Origin: Lysobacteraceae bacterium
GTDB taxonomy: Bacteria; Pseudomonadota; Gammaproteobacteria; Xanthomonadales; Xanthomonadaceae
Direction of reading: 5' to 3'
Assembly: GCA_016789405.1 (NCBI GenBank)
Contig: JAEUPQ010000021.1
Span: 19,721-83,720, forward strand
DNA length: 64,000 nt
Numbering within the stretch: the first letter of the stretch is position 1; every line of letters starts with the position of its first letter. Positions 47,787 to 57,213 of this stretch are shown here, piece by piece. The position numbers and the translations under genes were made by a program. The notes beneath the pieces are model-generated. The model was given only the letters and a program-made list of their open reading frames with translations, was not told the origin of the DNA and made no database searches.

Positions 47787-49667
47787 TCACGCCGCGCCGC
47801 GTCGCTTGGTCAGGTGCACCAGCAGCAGCGAGATCGCCGCAGGCGTCATGCCCGGGATGCGCTGCGCCTGGCCGACGGTCTCCGGCTGCACGCGCTGCAG
47901 CTTCTGCAGCACTTCGTTCGACAGGCCGCGCACGTTGGCGTAATCGAAACCCGTCGGGATCGAGGTGTGCTCGTGACGCTGCTGGCGCGCGATCTCCTCG
48001 CGCTGCCGCGCCAGATAACCGGCGTACTTGGCCTCGATCTCGACCTGCTCGGCGACATCGGCGTCCTCGACACCGGGGCCGAGCGTCGGCACCGTCATCA
48101 GCGTGGCGTAGTCGAGTTCGGGTCGACGCAGCAGGTCGAGCGCATGCGTCTCGCGGCTGAGGTCGATACCCAGCGTCGCCACCGCCTCGCGGCCGAGCGC
48201 GTTGTTCGGCGCGGCCCACACGCCACCAAGACGCGCGGTCTCCGCGGCGACGGCATCGCGCTTGCGCGAGAAGCGCTCCCAGCGCGCATCGTCGACCAGA
48301 CCGAGCGTGCGACCGGCTTCAGTCAGGCGCAGGTCGGCATTGTCCTCGCGCAGCTGCAGCCGGTATTCGGCGCGGCTGGTGAACATTCGGTAGGGCTCGT
48401 TGGTGCCGTGGGTGATGAGGTCGTCGATCAGCACGCCGATGTAGGCCTCGTCGCGACGTGGCGACCATGCCTCCTTCTGCTGCGCATGACGCGCGGCGTT
48501 CAGGCCGGCGATCAGGCCCTGCGCAGCGGCCTCTTCGTAGCCGGTGGTGCCGTTGATCTGTCCGGCGAAGTACAGGCCGGAGACCAGCTTGGTCTCCAGC
48601 GAGGTCTTCAGGCCGCGCGGATCGAAGAAGTCGTATTCGATGGCATAGCCGGCACGGGTGATGTGCGCCTGCTCGAAGCCGCGGATGCTGCGCACCAGGT
48701 CCAGTTGCACGTCGAACGGCAGCGAAGTCGAGATGCCGTTGGGATAGATCTCGAACACGTCGAGGCCCTCGGGCTCGACGAAGATCTGGTGGCTGGCCTT
48801 TTCGGCGAAGCGCACCACCTTGTCCTCGATGGACGGGCAGTAGCGCGGGCCGATGCCTTCGATCTGGCCGCTGTACAGCGGCGAGCGGTGCAGGGCGTTG
48901 CGGATGATCTCGTGGGTGCGCTCGGTGGTGTGCGTGATCCAGCACGACACCTGTGGCGGATGGTCATCCGTGCTGCCGACGAACGAGAACACCGGGCGCG
49001 GGTCGTCGCCGGGCTGCTCCTCCATGGCGGCATAGTCGAGGCTGCGGCCGTCGATGCGCGGCGGCGTGCCGGTCTTGAGGCGGTCGATCGCGAACGGACG
49101 CTCGCGCAGGCGCGCGGCCAGGGTGGCCGCAGGCGGGTCGCCCATGCGCCCGGCCGCATACTGGGTCTCGCCGATGTGGATCTTGCCGGCGAGGAAGGTG
49201 CCCGCGGTCAGCACCACGGCCGGCGCCTGGAAACGCAGGCCGGTGTTGGTGATCGCGCCGCGTACCGCATCGCCTTCAAGGATGAGGTCGTCGACCGCCG
49301 ACTGGAACACGGTCAGGTTCGGCTGGGTCTCGACGGCCCGGCGGATGAAGCTGCGGTAGAGCGAACGGTCGGCCTGGCAGCGCGTGGCGCGCACGGCCGG
49401 ACCCTTCGACGCATTCAGTCGGCGCCACTGGATGCCGGCGGCATCAGCGGCCCGGGCCATGATGCCGCCCAGCGCATCGATCTCCTTCACCAGGTGACCC
49501 TTGCCGATCCCGCCGATCGCCGGGTTGCAGCTCATCGCACCGACGGTCTCGATGTTGTGCGTGAGCAGCAGGGTGCGCGCACCGGCGCGGGCGGACGCCA
49601 GCGCGGCCTCGGTGCCGGCATGGCCGCCGCCGATGACGATGACGTCGAAGGTGTAGAAGTCGTTCAT
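47787..49667 (-). CDS. mnmG: tRNA uridine-5-carboxymethylaminomethyl modification enzyme MnmG
   Basis: 626 aa. FAD site [31 protein letters not shown] block ([13 protein letters not shown]); [21 protein letters not shown]. With MnmE it modifies the wobble uridine of several tRNAs. The C-terminal helical domain for MnmE binding is present. It is followed by the P-loop gene rather than rsmG. Confidence 0.96.
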   Translation of the reverse strand: MNDFYTFDVIVIGGGHAGTEAALASARAGARTLLLTHNIETVGAMSCNPAIGGIGKGHLVKEIDALGGIMARAADAAGIQWRRLNASKGPAVRATRCQADRSLYRSFIRRAVETQPNLTVFQSAVDDLILEGDAVRGAITNTGLRFQAPAVVLTAGTFLAGKIHIGETQYAAGRMGDPPAATLAARLRERPFAIDRLKTGTPPRIDGRSLDYAAMEEQPGDDPRPVFSFVGSTDDHPPQVSCWITHTTERTHEIIRNALHRSPLYSGQIEGIGPRYCPSIEDKVVRFAEKASHQIFVEPEGLDVFEIYPNGISTSLPFDVQLDLVRSIRGFEQAHITRAGYAIEYDFFDPRGLKTSLETKLVSGLYFAGQINGTTGYEEAAAQGLIAGLNAARHAQQKEAWSPRRDEAYIGVLIDDLITHGTNEPYRMFTSRAEYRLQLREDNADLRLTEAGRTLGLVDDARWERFSRKRDAVAAETARLGGVWAAPNNALGREAVATLGIDLSRETHALDLLRRPELDYATLMTVPTLGPGVEDADVAEQVEIEAKYAGYLARQREEIARQQRHEHTSIPTGFDYANVRGLSNEVLQKLQRVQPETVGQAQRIPGMTPAAISLLLVHLTKRRGAA

Positions 49668-49752
49668 GTGGAACCTGCAAAAACCGGGCGCCGCAAGGCT
49701 CGCGACGCGGGAAGTCTAGAACAGCACGTGCGGCCCGCACGCGGGACCACGG

Positions 49753-49903
49753 TTGACGTGGAGTTGGCACGCAACCTGCTTATCCCAAGTGGCACTCAGC
49801 GCGGCAAGGCGCGAAAGCGCTGGCCGGGGTGGAACAGGGCTGGCCACGTGCGCACTGAGGTAGCCGGGGGTCGGATGTCGGGGGACGTCCGACCCCTTTT
49901 TTT
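49753..49903 (+). ncRNA. Candidate small RNA
   Basis: TTGACG at 49753 and a weak -10 (TGCTTA at 49777, 18-nt spacing) precede a ~115-nt stretch with internal hairpins (CAGCGC...GCGCTG; TGGCC...GGCCA) and a strong terminator ending near 49903. No plus-strand coding region lies before the terminator, so it should end a non-coding transcript. It is divergent from mnmG. Confidence 0.4.
49867..49903 (+). terminator. Strong Rho-independent terminator
   Basis: GGGGTCGGA...TCCGACCCC stem with the inner TGTC/GAC(G) paired, followed by seven T residues. It points to the right (plus strand) with no plus-strand gene upstream. Confidence 0.85.
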
Positions 49904-50020
49904 GTCTGCGCGATCCGCAGGCATCACCCGATCTTCGACATCGGTCGACATCGCCGGACCAGGATTGCCCTTCATCGTCACGCGCACGCCGGAAGCGTCA
50001 CGCACGTCTCGTCGCATCAA

Positions 50021-50045
50021 AGAAAAACGGCGCCGAAGCGCCGTT
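50021..50045 (-). terminator. Rho-independent terminator (minus strand)
   Basis: Read on the minus strand: AACGGCGC-TTCG-GCGCCGTT then TTTCTTT. It lies 150 bp after the Tyr/Gly-rich lipoprotein stop and can end its transcript. No gene is visible between 50046 and 50195. Confidence 0.75.
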
Positions 50046-50195
50046 GTTAGGTGCCGACGCCCGACGGGGAGCGGAACAGGGGGGATCCGGATTTCCCCGC
50101 CGGGGTCGGCGATTCGTACCGGGTTGCGTCGCAATGCGACGCTGCCGGTCATGCGCGGGTAGCTTGCGACCAATTCCCTGTGTTGGCAAGGCCCA

Positions 50196-50819
50196 TCAAG
50201 GCTCTTCTCCGCGACGGAATGCACGTTCCAGACGTTCGGTGCGCGCGGGCATCGAAGGACGCGGACGTGGCGCTTCCATCCGCGGGCGCGGCGGCGGCGA
50301 ACTGTCCGGCAGCGAGATCGGCGCACGACGCTCGCGGGCCACCACACCGGGCGGGTTGTTGGTGCCGCCACCGGGGCGCACCGGACGATGCTCGCGGCCG
50401 CGGAACCGGTCCAGGGGACCGCCATCCCTGTCGACGACACGCGGACCGCCACCAGGACCACTGCCCGGGCCCGGACCACCCGGCGGGCGATGGCGCGGGT
50501 GACGATGCGTGTAGCGCCAGTACGGGTAGTAGCCATAGGGATAGCCCTGGCGATAGCCATAGGCGCCATACGGAAACCCGAAGCGCGAGTACGGCATGTA
50601 GCCGAAGCCGAAACCGAAGTGGCCGTACCAGCCTGCGGGATAGCCGTAACCAATTGATCCGTAGGGATATCCATAGACATCGTAATGCTCGACCCGCGGC
50701 TCGGCGTAGTAGTAATCGCCACCCGGTCCATCGCGATACGTGTAGCTGGTGACGCAGCCGGTCAGAATCAGCGCGGAGAGCGTCGCAACCAGACCCAGAC
50801 GGGACATTGCAGAGAACAT
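50196..50819 (-). CDS. Tyr/Gly/Pro-rich lipoprotein
   Basis: 207 aa. Lipobox LILTGC (Cys about 20). Residues ~35-105 are an aromatic low-complexity tract (YDVYGYPYGS, GYGYPAGWYGHFGFGFGY), followed by a Pro/Arg/Gly-rich tail. It is probably surface- or periplasm-exposed and may form a sticky or cross-linkable mesh; no catalytic motif. Start MFSAMSR at 50819 is chosen; an ATG at 50840 is possible. Confidence 0.75.
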   Translation of the reverse strand: MFSAMSRLGLVATLSALILTGCVTSYTYRDGPGGDYYYAEPRVEHYDVYGYPYGSIGYGYPAGWYGHFGFGFGYMPYSRFGFPYGAYGYRQGYPYGYYPYWRYTHRHPRHRPPGGPGPGSGPGGGPRVVDRDGGPLDRFRGREHRPVRPGGGTNNPPGVVARERRAPISLPDSSPPPRPRMEAPRPRPSMPARTERLERAFRRGEEP

Positions 50820-51048
50820 CGGTACACCCCTGTCGTTCAACGACTGTCGTTCATCGAGGGCTTCAGCCCGCAGGCACCATCACAGCTTCTGCCTGCGGGA
50901 TTGAATGCGTCCTTAAGCCGACGTTGCCACGACGGCTCCTCGCCCGATCATCGCATCCCGCGACGTCGACTGCACGGCGGCCATCCGGCGGCCCCGGACA
51001 CAAGCACTGTCGACGCGGTCATGCCGCCTTGGCTGATACGATGTCGCG

Positions 51049-52020
51049 ATGATCGCGGCCGTCCCCCCACTTCCGCACTTCGACGACATCCTGAACGCAG
51101 CGGCCCGCATCGCACCGCACGCGCATGTCACGCCGGTGTTGCGTTCACGCTCGCTCGACGACGTTGCCGGTTGTTCGCTGCATTTCAAGTGCGAAAACCT
51201 GCAACGCAGCGGCGCCTTCAAGTTCCGCGGCGCCTGCAATGCGGTGTTCGCGCTCGACGACGCCAGTGCCTCGCGCGGCATCGTCACCCAGAGTTCCGGC
51301 AACCATGGCGCCGCGCTGGCCCTCGCCAGCCGGTTGCGCGGCGCGCAGGCGACCGTGGTCGTCCCCGAGGGCGCCCCGGCGATCAAGCTGGCGGCGATCG
51401 CGGCCCAGGGCGCGCGCATCGAACGCTGCGCACCGACCATGGCCGCACGCACCGCCGCGACCGACCGCCTCGTGGCGCAGACCGGTGCGCACCTGATCCA
51501 CCCGTTCGACGACCGCGACGTCATCGCGGGCCAGGGCACTGTCGGCCTGGAACTGCTGCGCGAAGTCCCCCGTCTGGACGTGCTGCTCGCCCCGGTCGGC
51601 GGCGGCGGCCTGCTCTCCGGCGTCTCGCTGGCTGCAAAGACGCTGCGACCCGGCATCGCGGTGTTCGGTGCCGAGCCTGCCGGCGCGGCGGACGCCCACG
51701 CCTCGCTGCGCGAAGGCCGCTGCATCACCGACATGACCGCCCGCACCATCTGCGACGGCCTGCGCGGCCACCTCGCACCGCGCACGCTCGCGCTGCTCCA
51801 GCGCAACGTCGACGGCATCCTGCTGGTCGACGACGCAGCCGTCGCCGCGGCGATGCGCCTGCTCTGGGAGCGGCTCAAACTGGTTGTCGAGCCCTCCGGC
51901 GCGATCGGCCTGGCTGCCGTGCTCGTCGATCGCGAGCGCTTCGCCGGCCGTGAAGTCGGGATCGTGATTTCCGGCGGCAACGTCGACCTCGACCACCTGC
52001 CATGGCAGGCGCCGGCGTGA
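51049..52020 (+). CDS. PLP-dependent threonine/serine dehydratase family enzyme
   Basis: 323 aa. The PLP Lys is in SGAFKFRGACNA, followed by QSSGNHGAALALA and phosphate-binding VGGGGLLSG. Length and absence of the C-terminal ACT domain put it near serine racemase/catabolic threonine dehydratase rather than IlvA. The next gene starts 10 bp later. Confidence 0.87.
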   Translation: MIAAVPPLPHFDDILNAAARIAPHAHVTPVLRSRSLDDVAGCSLHFKCENLQRSGAFKFRGACNAVFALDDASASRGIVTQSSGNHGAALALASRLRGAQATVVVPEGAPAIKLAAIAAQGARIERCAPTMAARTAATDRLVAQTGAHLIHPFDDRDVIAGQGTVGLELLREVPRLDVLLAPVGGGGLLSGVSLAAKTLRPGIAVFGAEPAGAADAHASLREGRCITDMTARTICDGLRGHLAPRTLALLQRNVDGILLVDDAAVAAAMRLLWERLKLVVEPSGAIGLAAVLVDRERFAGREVGIVISGGNVDLDHLPWQAPA

Positions 52021-52030
52021 GGGCTTCCGC

Positions 52031-52690
52031 GTGAGCAAGGGATTGCCGCCGCCGTTGGCGCCGCTGGCCTCGCGCAAGCGACGCCGGCGCCGCGGCCTGT
52101 CCGGGCGGCTGTGGCGCCTGCTCCTGCTGCTCCTGGCCTGGCTGTGCGGCGTCGCAGCGTGGATCGTCTATGTCGGCGCGCGCGACCAGGCCTCGGGCGA
52201 CGACGTGCGCGCCGATACCGTCATCGTGCTCGGCGCAGCCGCCTACGATGCGCGGCCGTCGCCGGTGTTCGAAGAGCGGATCCGCCACGGCATCGCCCTG
52301 CACAAGCGCGGGCTCGCGCCGACGCTGCTGTTCACCGGCGGCTTCGGTGGTGCCGGCGCACGCTTCGCCGAGTCGCAGGTTGCGCGGCGCTATGCGATCC
52401 GCCACGGCGTGCAGGTCAACGCGATCATGATCGAAACCGTCTCGCGCAACACGCGCGAGAACCTGCGCGAAGCCGCGGCACTGATGCAGCAACGCAAGAT
52501 GACCCGCGCCATCGTCGTCAGCGACCCCCTGCACATGTCGCGCGCCCTGCGTCTGTGCCGGGAGGTCGGCATCGAATGCCTCGGCTCGTCCACGCCGACC
52601 AGCCGCTACCGCAGCTTCGCGACGCAGTGGCGATTCCTGCTGGCCGAGGTCTATTTCTTCCATCGCGACCTGTTCCCCCGGCAGGAATGA
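52031..52690 (+). CDS. YdcF/SanA family (DUF218) membrane-anchored protein
   Basis: 219 aa from GTG, with a basic start and one membrane helix (LWRLLLLLLAWLCGVAAWIVYV). The DUF218 domain has VIVLGAAAYDARPSPVFEERI, TGGFGGAGARFAES, and SDPLHMSRAL. E. coli relatives affect envelope barrier function. It lies 10 bp after the dehydratase. Confidence 0.87.
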   Translation: MSKGLPPPLAPLASRKRRRRRGLSGRLWRLLLLLLAWLCGVAAWIVYVGARDQASGDDVRADTVIVLGAAAYDARPSPVFEERIRHGIALHKRGLAPTLLFTGGFGGAGARFAESQVARRYAIRHGVQVNAIMIETVSRNTRENLREAAALMQQRKMTRAIVVSDPLHMSRALRLCREVGIECLGSSTPTSRYRSFATQWRFLLAEVYFFHRDLFPRQE

Positions 52691-52727
52691 CCGACATCGG
52701 GACAGGCGGCCCCAAGGAGCGTTTCCC

Positions 52728-53153
52728 ATGATCATCGACGGCACCCGCGCCCACGACCGCAGCACCGAGTTGGTCCTGGCCTATTACGCCGCGTTCAATC
52801 GCGGCGACCGCGAAGCGATGCTCGCCCTGCTCGCCGACGACGTCGCCCACGACCTCAACCAGGGCGCACGCGAGATCGGTCGCGAAGCGTTCGCCGGCTT
52901 CATGGCGCGCATGGATCGCTGCTATCGCGAGCAACTGCGCGACATCGTGGTGATGGCATCGCCCGACGGCAGCCGCGCAGGCGCGGAATACGTGGTGCAT
53001 GGCGAATACATCGCCGACGACGAGGGCCTGCCGCCGGCGAACGGGCAGACCTATGTCCTGCCCGGCGGCGCCTTCTTCGAAATCCGGGACGGTCGCATCG
53101 CGCGGGTCACGAACTACTACAACCTGCAGGACTGGATCGCGCAGGTCGGCTGA
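52728..53153 (+). CDS. NTF2/SnoaL-like (ketosteroid isomerase-related) protein
   Basis: 141 aa. ELVLAYYAAFNRGDREAMLALLADDV and the C-terminal GGAFFEIRDGRIARVTNYYNLQDW are typical of SnoaL-like proteins. AAGGAGCG lies 10 nt before the ATG. Ligand unknown. It converges with the cupin gene. Confidence 0.85.
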   Translation: MIIDGTRAHDRSTELVLAYYAAFNRGDREAMLALLADDVAHDLNQGAREIGREAFAGFMARMDRCYREQLRDIVVMASPDGSRAGAEYVVHGEYIADDEGLPPANGQTYVLPGGAFFEIRDGRIARVTNYYNLQDWIAQVG

Positions 53154-53165
53154 ACCCCCTCCTGG

Positions 53166-53588
53166 TCATCCACCGGCGGGCCCGGGCGGATGCTCGGCGA
53201 ACCATGCCGCGATGTCGGGCATGTGCTGCTCGAAGTTGCCCGGGATCGACAGGTTCAACACGCCGGCAAGCACCTCGCCGCGATTCTCGAAGTCGTGCGT
53301 CGTGCCGCCAGGCACCAGCACGAACGCACCTCGCGGCGCGTCGATCCAGGCATCCTCGACCAGGAAGCTCATCACACCCTCGATGACGTAGAACACGTCG
53401 TCCTCGGGATGCGCGTGTGCGCCAGGGCCCTGAGTCCTCGGTTCGAGCCACCACTCCGAGATGGAACAGGCGCCTGCGGTCTCGCGCCCATCCGCCTTGA
53501 ACACTGCGGAGATGCCGCCCATCGGATAGGCCCGCCCTTCGCCGGGCGCGAGCACCAATGGCTTCCGTACGCCGTCATTCGTCTCCAT
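53166..53588 (-). CDS. Cupin-domain protein
   Basis: 140 aa. Cupin motif 1 is GAHAHPEDDVFYVIEG, motif 2 is PGGTTHDFEN. The start METND at 53588 has GGGAG 6 nt upstream. The GFA gene ends 23 bp upstream, so the two may be co-transcribed. Confidence 0.85.
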   Translation of the reverse strand: METNDGVRKPLVLAPGEGRAYPMGGISAVFKADGRETAGACSISEWWLEPRTQGPGAHAHPEDDVFYVIEGVMSFLVEDAWIDAPRGAFVLVPGGTTHDFENRGEVLAGVLNLSIPGNFEQHMPDIAAWFAEHPPGPAGG

Positions 53589-53611
53589 GCATGTCTCCCG
53601 GGATCCCATGT

Positions 53612-54010
53612 TCACAGGTGCGCCGCATGCACCGGCGGTTCGAAGCGATCGTGCAGCCCGTCGACGCAGGTAATCGGAATCGCCGCGATGACGGCCTCCG
53701 GAACGTCATCGAGACAGCCGATGTTGATGCCGTACATCACGCCGACGGGCGTCTCGGTGCCGATGCCGAACGAACGTACGCCGCAGTGCCTGCAGAAGTA
53801 GTGCTTGTTCTTCCGCGTATTGAACAGGTACTCGACGAGATCCGCTTCACCGGAGAGCAGTCGGAAATCGGCGGGCATCGCCACCGCAGGCCAGAATCGC
53901 GTGCGTCGGCAGATCGAGCAATTGCAGCGATACGAGGGTTGCGTCAGGTCGAGGTCGGCCTCGAACGTGACTGCACCGCAATGGCAACTGCCGCGATAGG
54001 TCCTGCGCAT
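53612..54010 (-). CDS. GFA family (glutathione-dependent formaldehyde-activating-like) protein
   Basis: 132 aa. Zinc-binding Cys patterns SCHCGAV, YRCNCSICR and YFCRHCGVRS are all intact. Most family members have no proven formaldehyde activity. It is followed by the cupin gene. Confidence 0.88.
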   Translation of the reverse strand: MRRTYRGSCHCGAVTFEADLDLTQPSYRCNCSICRRTRFWPAVAMPADFRLLSGEADLVEYLFNTRKNKHYFCRHCGVRSFGIGTETPVGVMYGINIGCLDDVPEAVIAAIPITCVDGLHDRFEPPVHAAHL

Positions 54011-54093
54011 GCGTCCGCTCCCGACGTCGTCGATGCGCCGATTGGAACACTCCGCGCCTGGCAGCGCCACTGCGCACGCCGATGCTTGACCCG

Positions 54094-54708
54094 CTATCGC
54101 CAGATCGCCATCGCCCGCAGCGTCGCCTGCCGGCGCTCGGCCAGCCCGAGCTTTGCCGGACCATTGATGCGCGCCGTGATGGTTTCGGCATCCCCGGCAT
54201 CGGCCAGCGACGAGCAGCCTCGCGTGTCCCAGAAGGCGAACGCGACGCGCGCAGCGGCTTCGGGCTCTCGCGCCAGCTCCGGATTGCCCTCCAGATCGAT
54301 GCCGACCATGCGCCCGATGTCGCGATAGTTGAGGCGGCCGGTCAGCTGCTTGTAGCCGGATCCCCGGAACCGCCAGCCGTCTCCGCTGGCCTCGTTGCCA
54401 TTGCCGAGACGGTTGGCGTAGACACGATTCGCGATCGCTTCGGGACCTCGTGCAATCAGAGCCTTCGCATCGTCGATGCCGCGCACCGCCTTGAAGATGG
54501 CATCCAGCCTCGCCGGGTTTCGATAGTTCATGTTCTCGATCATATGCGCGATTCCGCACGTTTCGACGAACACCTGCCCCATGAAGTGGCAGAGCCTGCG
54601 GGGCGTATCGACGCTGCTGTGGATGCGCGCCGCCTCCAGCGCGCGCGCATGCACATCGGGCATCCGGCTCTTGGGCGCAAGGCGACGGATCGTCTCGGTG
54701 GTGATCAT
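54094..54708 (-). CDS. Family GH19 chitinase/endolysin-like protein
   Basis: 204 aa without signal peptide. VDTPRRLCHFMGQVFVETCG carries the likely catalytic Glu, followed by YANRLGNGNEASGDGWRFRGSGYKQLTGRLNY, the phage-type GH19 endolysin signature. The start at 54708 has GAGGCTGAAG before it. There are no phage neighbours, so it may be domesticated or delivered by a secretion system; it lacks an XVIPCD tail. Confidence 0.85.
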   Translation of the reverse strand: MITTETIRRLAPKSRMPDVHARALEAARIHSSVDTPRRLCHFMGQVFVETCGIAHMIENMNYRNPARLDAIFKAVRGIDDAKALIARGPEAIANRVYANRLGNGNEASGDGWRFRGSGYKQLTGRLNYRDIGRMVGIDLEGNPELAREPEAAARVAFAFWDTRGCSSLADAGDAETITARINGPAKLGLAERRQATLRAMAIWR

Positions 54709-55074
54709 CTTCAGCCTCTCCTGTTGGCGGAATCGCGACGCGGACCGCACGGGCGGTCATGCCATCGACATCGCGCACCCCATGCGCGCGACCTGGATCC
54801 TTTCCGATGATTTCATCGCATCCGGGTTGCAGCGCCTGCGACAGACGCCGCGTCACCGACTATCAGCCTGGCCCCTGCCTTTCGCGCTGCCCTGGGCATC
54901 GTTTTCATTGCGCACGCTCCGTCTCGTCCGCATCCGGCGCCACGCAGTCGCTCGGCACTCTCCATGCCTGCGACAACGCACGCAATCAACTGCGGCGGAC
55001 ACGTCCGCCATCGCGTGCCGACGACCGGTCGAAGCCTGGCAACCCGGGCAGTGCCAAGCTTCCCATCTGTGCCA
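54709..55074. other. 366-bp intergenic region, no gene
   Basis: Between the GH19 and cupin genes. The open frames are GC-rich shadows without ribosome sites. No attC-like sequence was seen. Confidence 0.4.
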
Positions 55075-55446
55075 TCAGACGGGTCGAAGCTGCTCGTCGA
55101 GGGAACGCGTTTTCTCGGTGACCACGTCGCCGGTATGCAGCGTCGACTTCTTCTCGATGAGCATGATCAGGCATTCCTGCTCGGCAATCGGATTGTGCCG
55201 AACGCCCTTCGGGACGACGAAGGTCTCGCCTTCATGCAGATCGACGGTGCCAGCCTCCATCTCGATCCGGAGATGCCCCTTGAGCACGAAGAACAGTTCG
55301 TCTTCGTCCTCATGGCGGTGCCATGCCAGCGACCCTTGCACCTTCGCGACCTTGACGTAGGAGTCGTCGAACTCGGCGACGACCCGGGGTGACCACAGCT
55401 CCTCGAGCGATGCTGCGACCACGAGCGGAGATGCGACGCGCTGCAT
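55075..55446 (-). CDS. Small cupin-domain protein
   Basis: 123 aa. Motif 1 is AWHRHEDEDELFFVLKG and motif 2 is VPKGVRHNPIAE. AAGGAAG precedes the ATG at 55446 by 8 nt, preferred over a GTG at 55479. Members often bind small acids or metals. It is the last ordinary gene before the integron tail. Confidence 0.87.
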   Translation of the reverse strand: MQRVASPLVVAASLEELWSPRVVAEFDDSYVKVAKVQGSLAWHRHEDEDELFFVLKGHLRIEMEAGTVDLHEGETFVVPKGVRHNPIAEQECLIMLIEKKSTLHTGDVVTEKTRSLDEQLRPV

Positions 55447-55830
55447 GGGTACGACTTCCTTCTGCGAGAGACTGATCAAGGTCGCCCATGCGGGCGACAG
55501 GCGCCGATCAGCCTAGCGCATGTCTCCTGCAGCTGCCACGCAGGGCTGCAGCAATGCCCGTGCGCGTGGCGGAAAAGCCAGCGAAATGCTGGAAACATGC
55601 GCGCTGGCGTTTGCGCACGACCTTCTCCTGAGGAAGCGAGACGACGGGCCGTGAAGGATCATCCGTCATCATCTCCGCATTCCAGCAATGGCATGCGCTC
55701 CGACAGCCCATCCCAGTCGGCATCCATGACCTGCTTGAAGAAGAAAGGCTCCGATACGTGGGCTTCGAACAATGGATGGACTGCTCCGGAAAGACGTCGG
55801 AATAAGCAACGACAAGGATCGGGCATCCGA
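55447..55830. other. 384-bp intergenic region with possible gene remnant
   Basis: On the minus strand, 55659-55790 encodes SEPFFFKQVMDADWDGLSERM and similar ordered sequence, but this frame has no start of its own. It may be the remains of a decayed cassette gene. Nothing else is apparent. Confidence 0.35.
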
Positions 55831-56145
55831 TCAGATTTCGGACAACCAGGCTGCAAACGAGGCAAGGCGTTCCTGTACACCCATCGCGTCGTCGCATGGC
55901 CCCACCGCAGAGTACGCCAACGCACCCGATGTCTGTGCGTAGACCATGATATCCAGGCAGTACGCGTGATCCCACACGCAAATATCGACAAGGAATCCGG
56001 ATACGTCACACCGCGCCGCGAGGGCCATCGTTGAGTTTTCGAACTGCTCCAGATCGCGATATTCGATGCCGAATCGCTCAAGGTTCAGTGCGAGCCAGCG
56101 CCGCACCAGTTCTACAGCGGTGTATCGATCAGCCGATTCCGACAT
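55831..56145 (-). CDS. Hypothetical protein, probable old cassette gene
   Basis: 104 aa, not recognised, with several aromatic and Cys residues (GFLVDICVWDHAYCLDIMVY). Base use is much less GC-rich than the neighbours on the left and like that of the cassette genes on the right. It is on the minus strand like the array. A clear attC to its left was not seen. Confidence 0.6.
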   Translation of the reverse strand: MSESADRYTAVELVRRWLALNLERFGIEYRDLEQFENSTMALAARCDVSGFLVDICVWDHAYCLDIMVYAQTSGALAYSAVGPCDDAMGVQERLASFAAWLSEI

Positions 56146-56177
56146 TGCGACTCCGGTTCCTGTTCTTCACATCAGTA

Positions 56178-56238
56178 ATCCAAGGCCTGAGATGAACCAC
56201 TGGCACGAAGGCGATTCGACGGGAATGCACTGCTATCC
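56178..56238 (-). repeat. Decayed attC site
   Basis: GCCTGAG (56185-56191), CGAAG (56206-56210), TTCG (56215-56218) and GAATG (56223-56227) lie at the same spacing as in intact attC sites of this array. The right core is GCTATCC, in which the stop (TAG) of the next gene occupies the place of the usual TAA. Confidence 0.45.
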
Positions 56239-56793
56239 CTCTGCGTCGATCAGCTGCGCGAGCGGCCATTCGTGATCCGGACAATCGGCGAGACCGGGAA
56301 ATCCTCCGTACTGCAGCGCGCGCTCGATGTGCTCGATGAACGTCTGCGGGTCCGGCGTCCCGTTGAGCGGCGGATCATCTTCCGTCGCCGGGACACCAAC
56401 CGTGTAAGGCGGCCCACCGCTGACATCTGCTTTGTGGAAATAGTCCGGGGCAATGACCAATTCGAATGATCCTGTCTCCCCGCTCAGATAGTCATCCAGG
56501 TAGTAGGTTGCGACGCTTGGCGGAAAGACGACCAGTTGATCCAGATAGACCGATGGTTCTGGCCATTCGGGATGAGAACCGGTCAGATCCACGCTGCCAA
56601 TACGCGTCCAGAAGAGCTTGAGTGCGAGCGGGACCGCTCCGACCGACGACTCGATCTGAAGGATGACCTCCGAAGCGATCGGGTCCGGCCCGGGAAAGAC
56701 TTCATCAGGATGCTCGAAAACATAGCCAATCGCACGCAGGCGCTCAACGAGCGTCGCAATGCGTCTGCCCAGGGCATCAACGATGTCTTCCAC
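56233..56793 (-). CDS. Hypothetical protein, SUKH (SMI1/KNR4)-like, cassette gene
   Basis: 186 aa, acidic. IESSVGAVPLALKLFWTRIGSVDLTG and GTPDPQTFIEHIERALQYGGFPG look like the SUKH immunity superfamily, but the call is tentative. The stop codon lies in the decayed attC at its 3' end. Such proteins often neutralise contact-dependent or polymorphic toxins. Confidence 0.6.
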   Translation of the reverse strand: MEDIVDALGRRIATLVERLRAIGYVFEHPDEVFPGPDPIASEVILQIESSVGAVPLALKLFWTRIGSVDLTGSHPEWPEPSVYLDQLVVFPPSVATYYLDDYLSGETGSFELVIAPDYFHKADVSGGPPYTVGVPATEDDPPLNGTPDPQTFIEHIERALQYGGFPGLADCPDHEWPLAQLIDAEG

Positions 56794-56878
56794 GATGTAC
56801 CTCGCTGAGGGTCATGGGCTGGTCCGTGCAGAACGCCGAAGAGGATCTCTCTCGAACGCAATGCCATGCCACTGATGG

Positions 56879-57205
56879 CTACTTCCTGAGCTCGCCCGAT
56901 ACGTACTCGGAGATCTCCCGGGTGTTCCTGACGAACTCTGCCTGCAGATCGATTCCGCACTTGTTGGCAAGAACGAGGATCGACCACAAGCAGTCCGAAA
57001 GTTCATGGCCGAGCTTGGCATGGCAATCATCGATGGTACGAACGCCGGTGTGTGCCTGGACCAGCTTTGCCAGGTCCCCGACATCTCCGACAAAGCCGAG
57101 TGCAAGCTCCTGCGTCGTCCAGACACGCCCCCACCTTTTGATCTCGAGCTGCTCGTACAGGTCGTTCAGTTGAAGGGCTGCCGTTTCAAGATCGCTGAAA
57201 TTCAT
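56879..57205 (-). CDS. MazG-like nucleotide pyrophosphohydrolase, cassette gene
   Basis: 108 aa. GDVGDLAKLVQ and GHELSDCLWSILVLANKCG form the two metal-binding helices (acidic residues of ExxE and ExxD type, partly substituted). The start MNFSDLE is chosen over an upstream ATG. Sequence to its left (56811-56870) has CGCTGAGG and CTCGAACGCAA, possibly a heavily decayed attC. Confidence 0.7.
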   Translation of the reverse strand: MNFSDLETAALQLNDLYEQLEIKRWGRVWTTQELALGFVGDVGDLAKLVQAHTGVRTIDDCHAKLGHELSDCLWSILVLANKCGIDLQAEFVRNTREISEYVSGELRK

Positions 57206-57213
57206 ATCACGCC

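Noticed and set aside
50026..50055. CGAAGCGCCGTTGTTAGG, resembling an attC right end
   Set aside because: It lacks the left half and the core pair; it fits better as a minus-strand terminator stem with a TTCG tetraloop.
47418..50162. 914-aa plus-strand frame over mnmG
   Set aside because: The translation has no family features and mnmG is clear on the other strand; it also runs through the terminator at 49.9 kb.
53612..54856. 414-aa frame combining unrelated sequence with the GFA protein
   Set aside because: Its N-terminal part overlaps the GH19 gene in a different frame; the GFA family begins at 54010.
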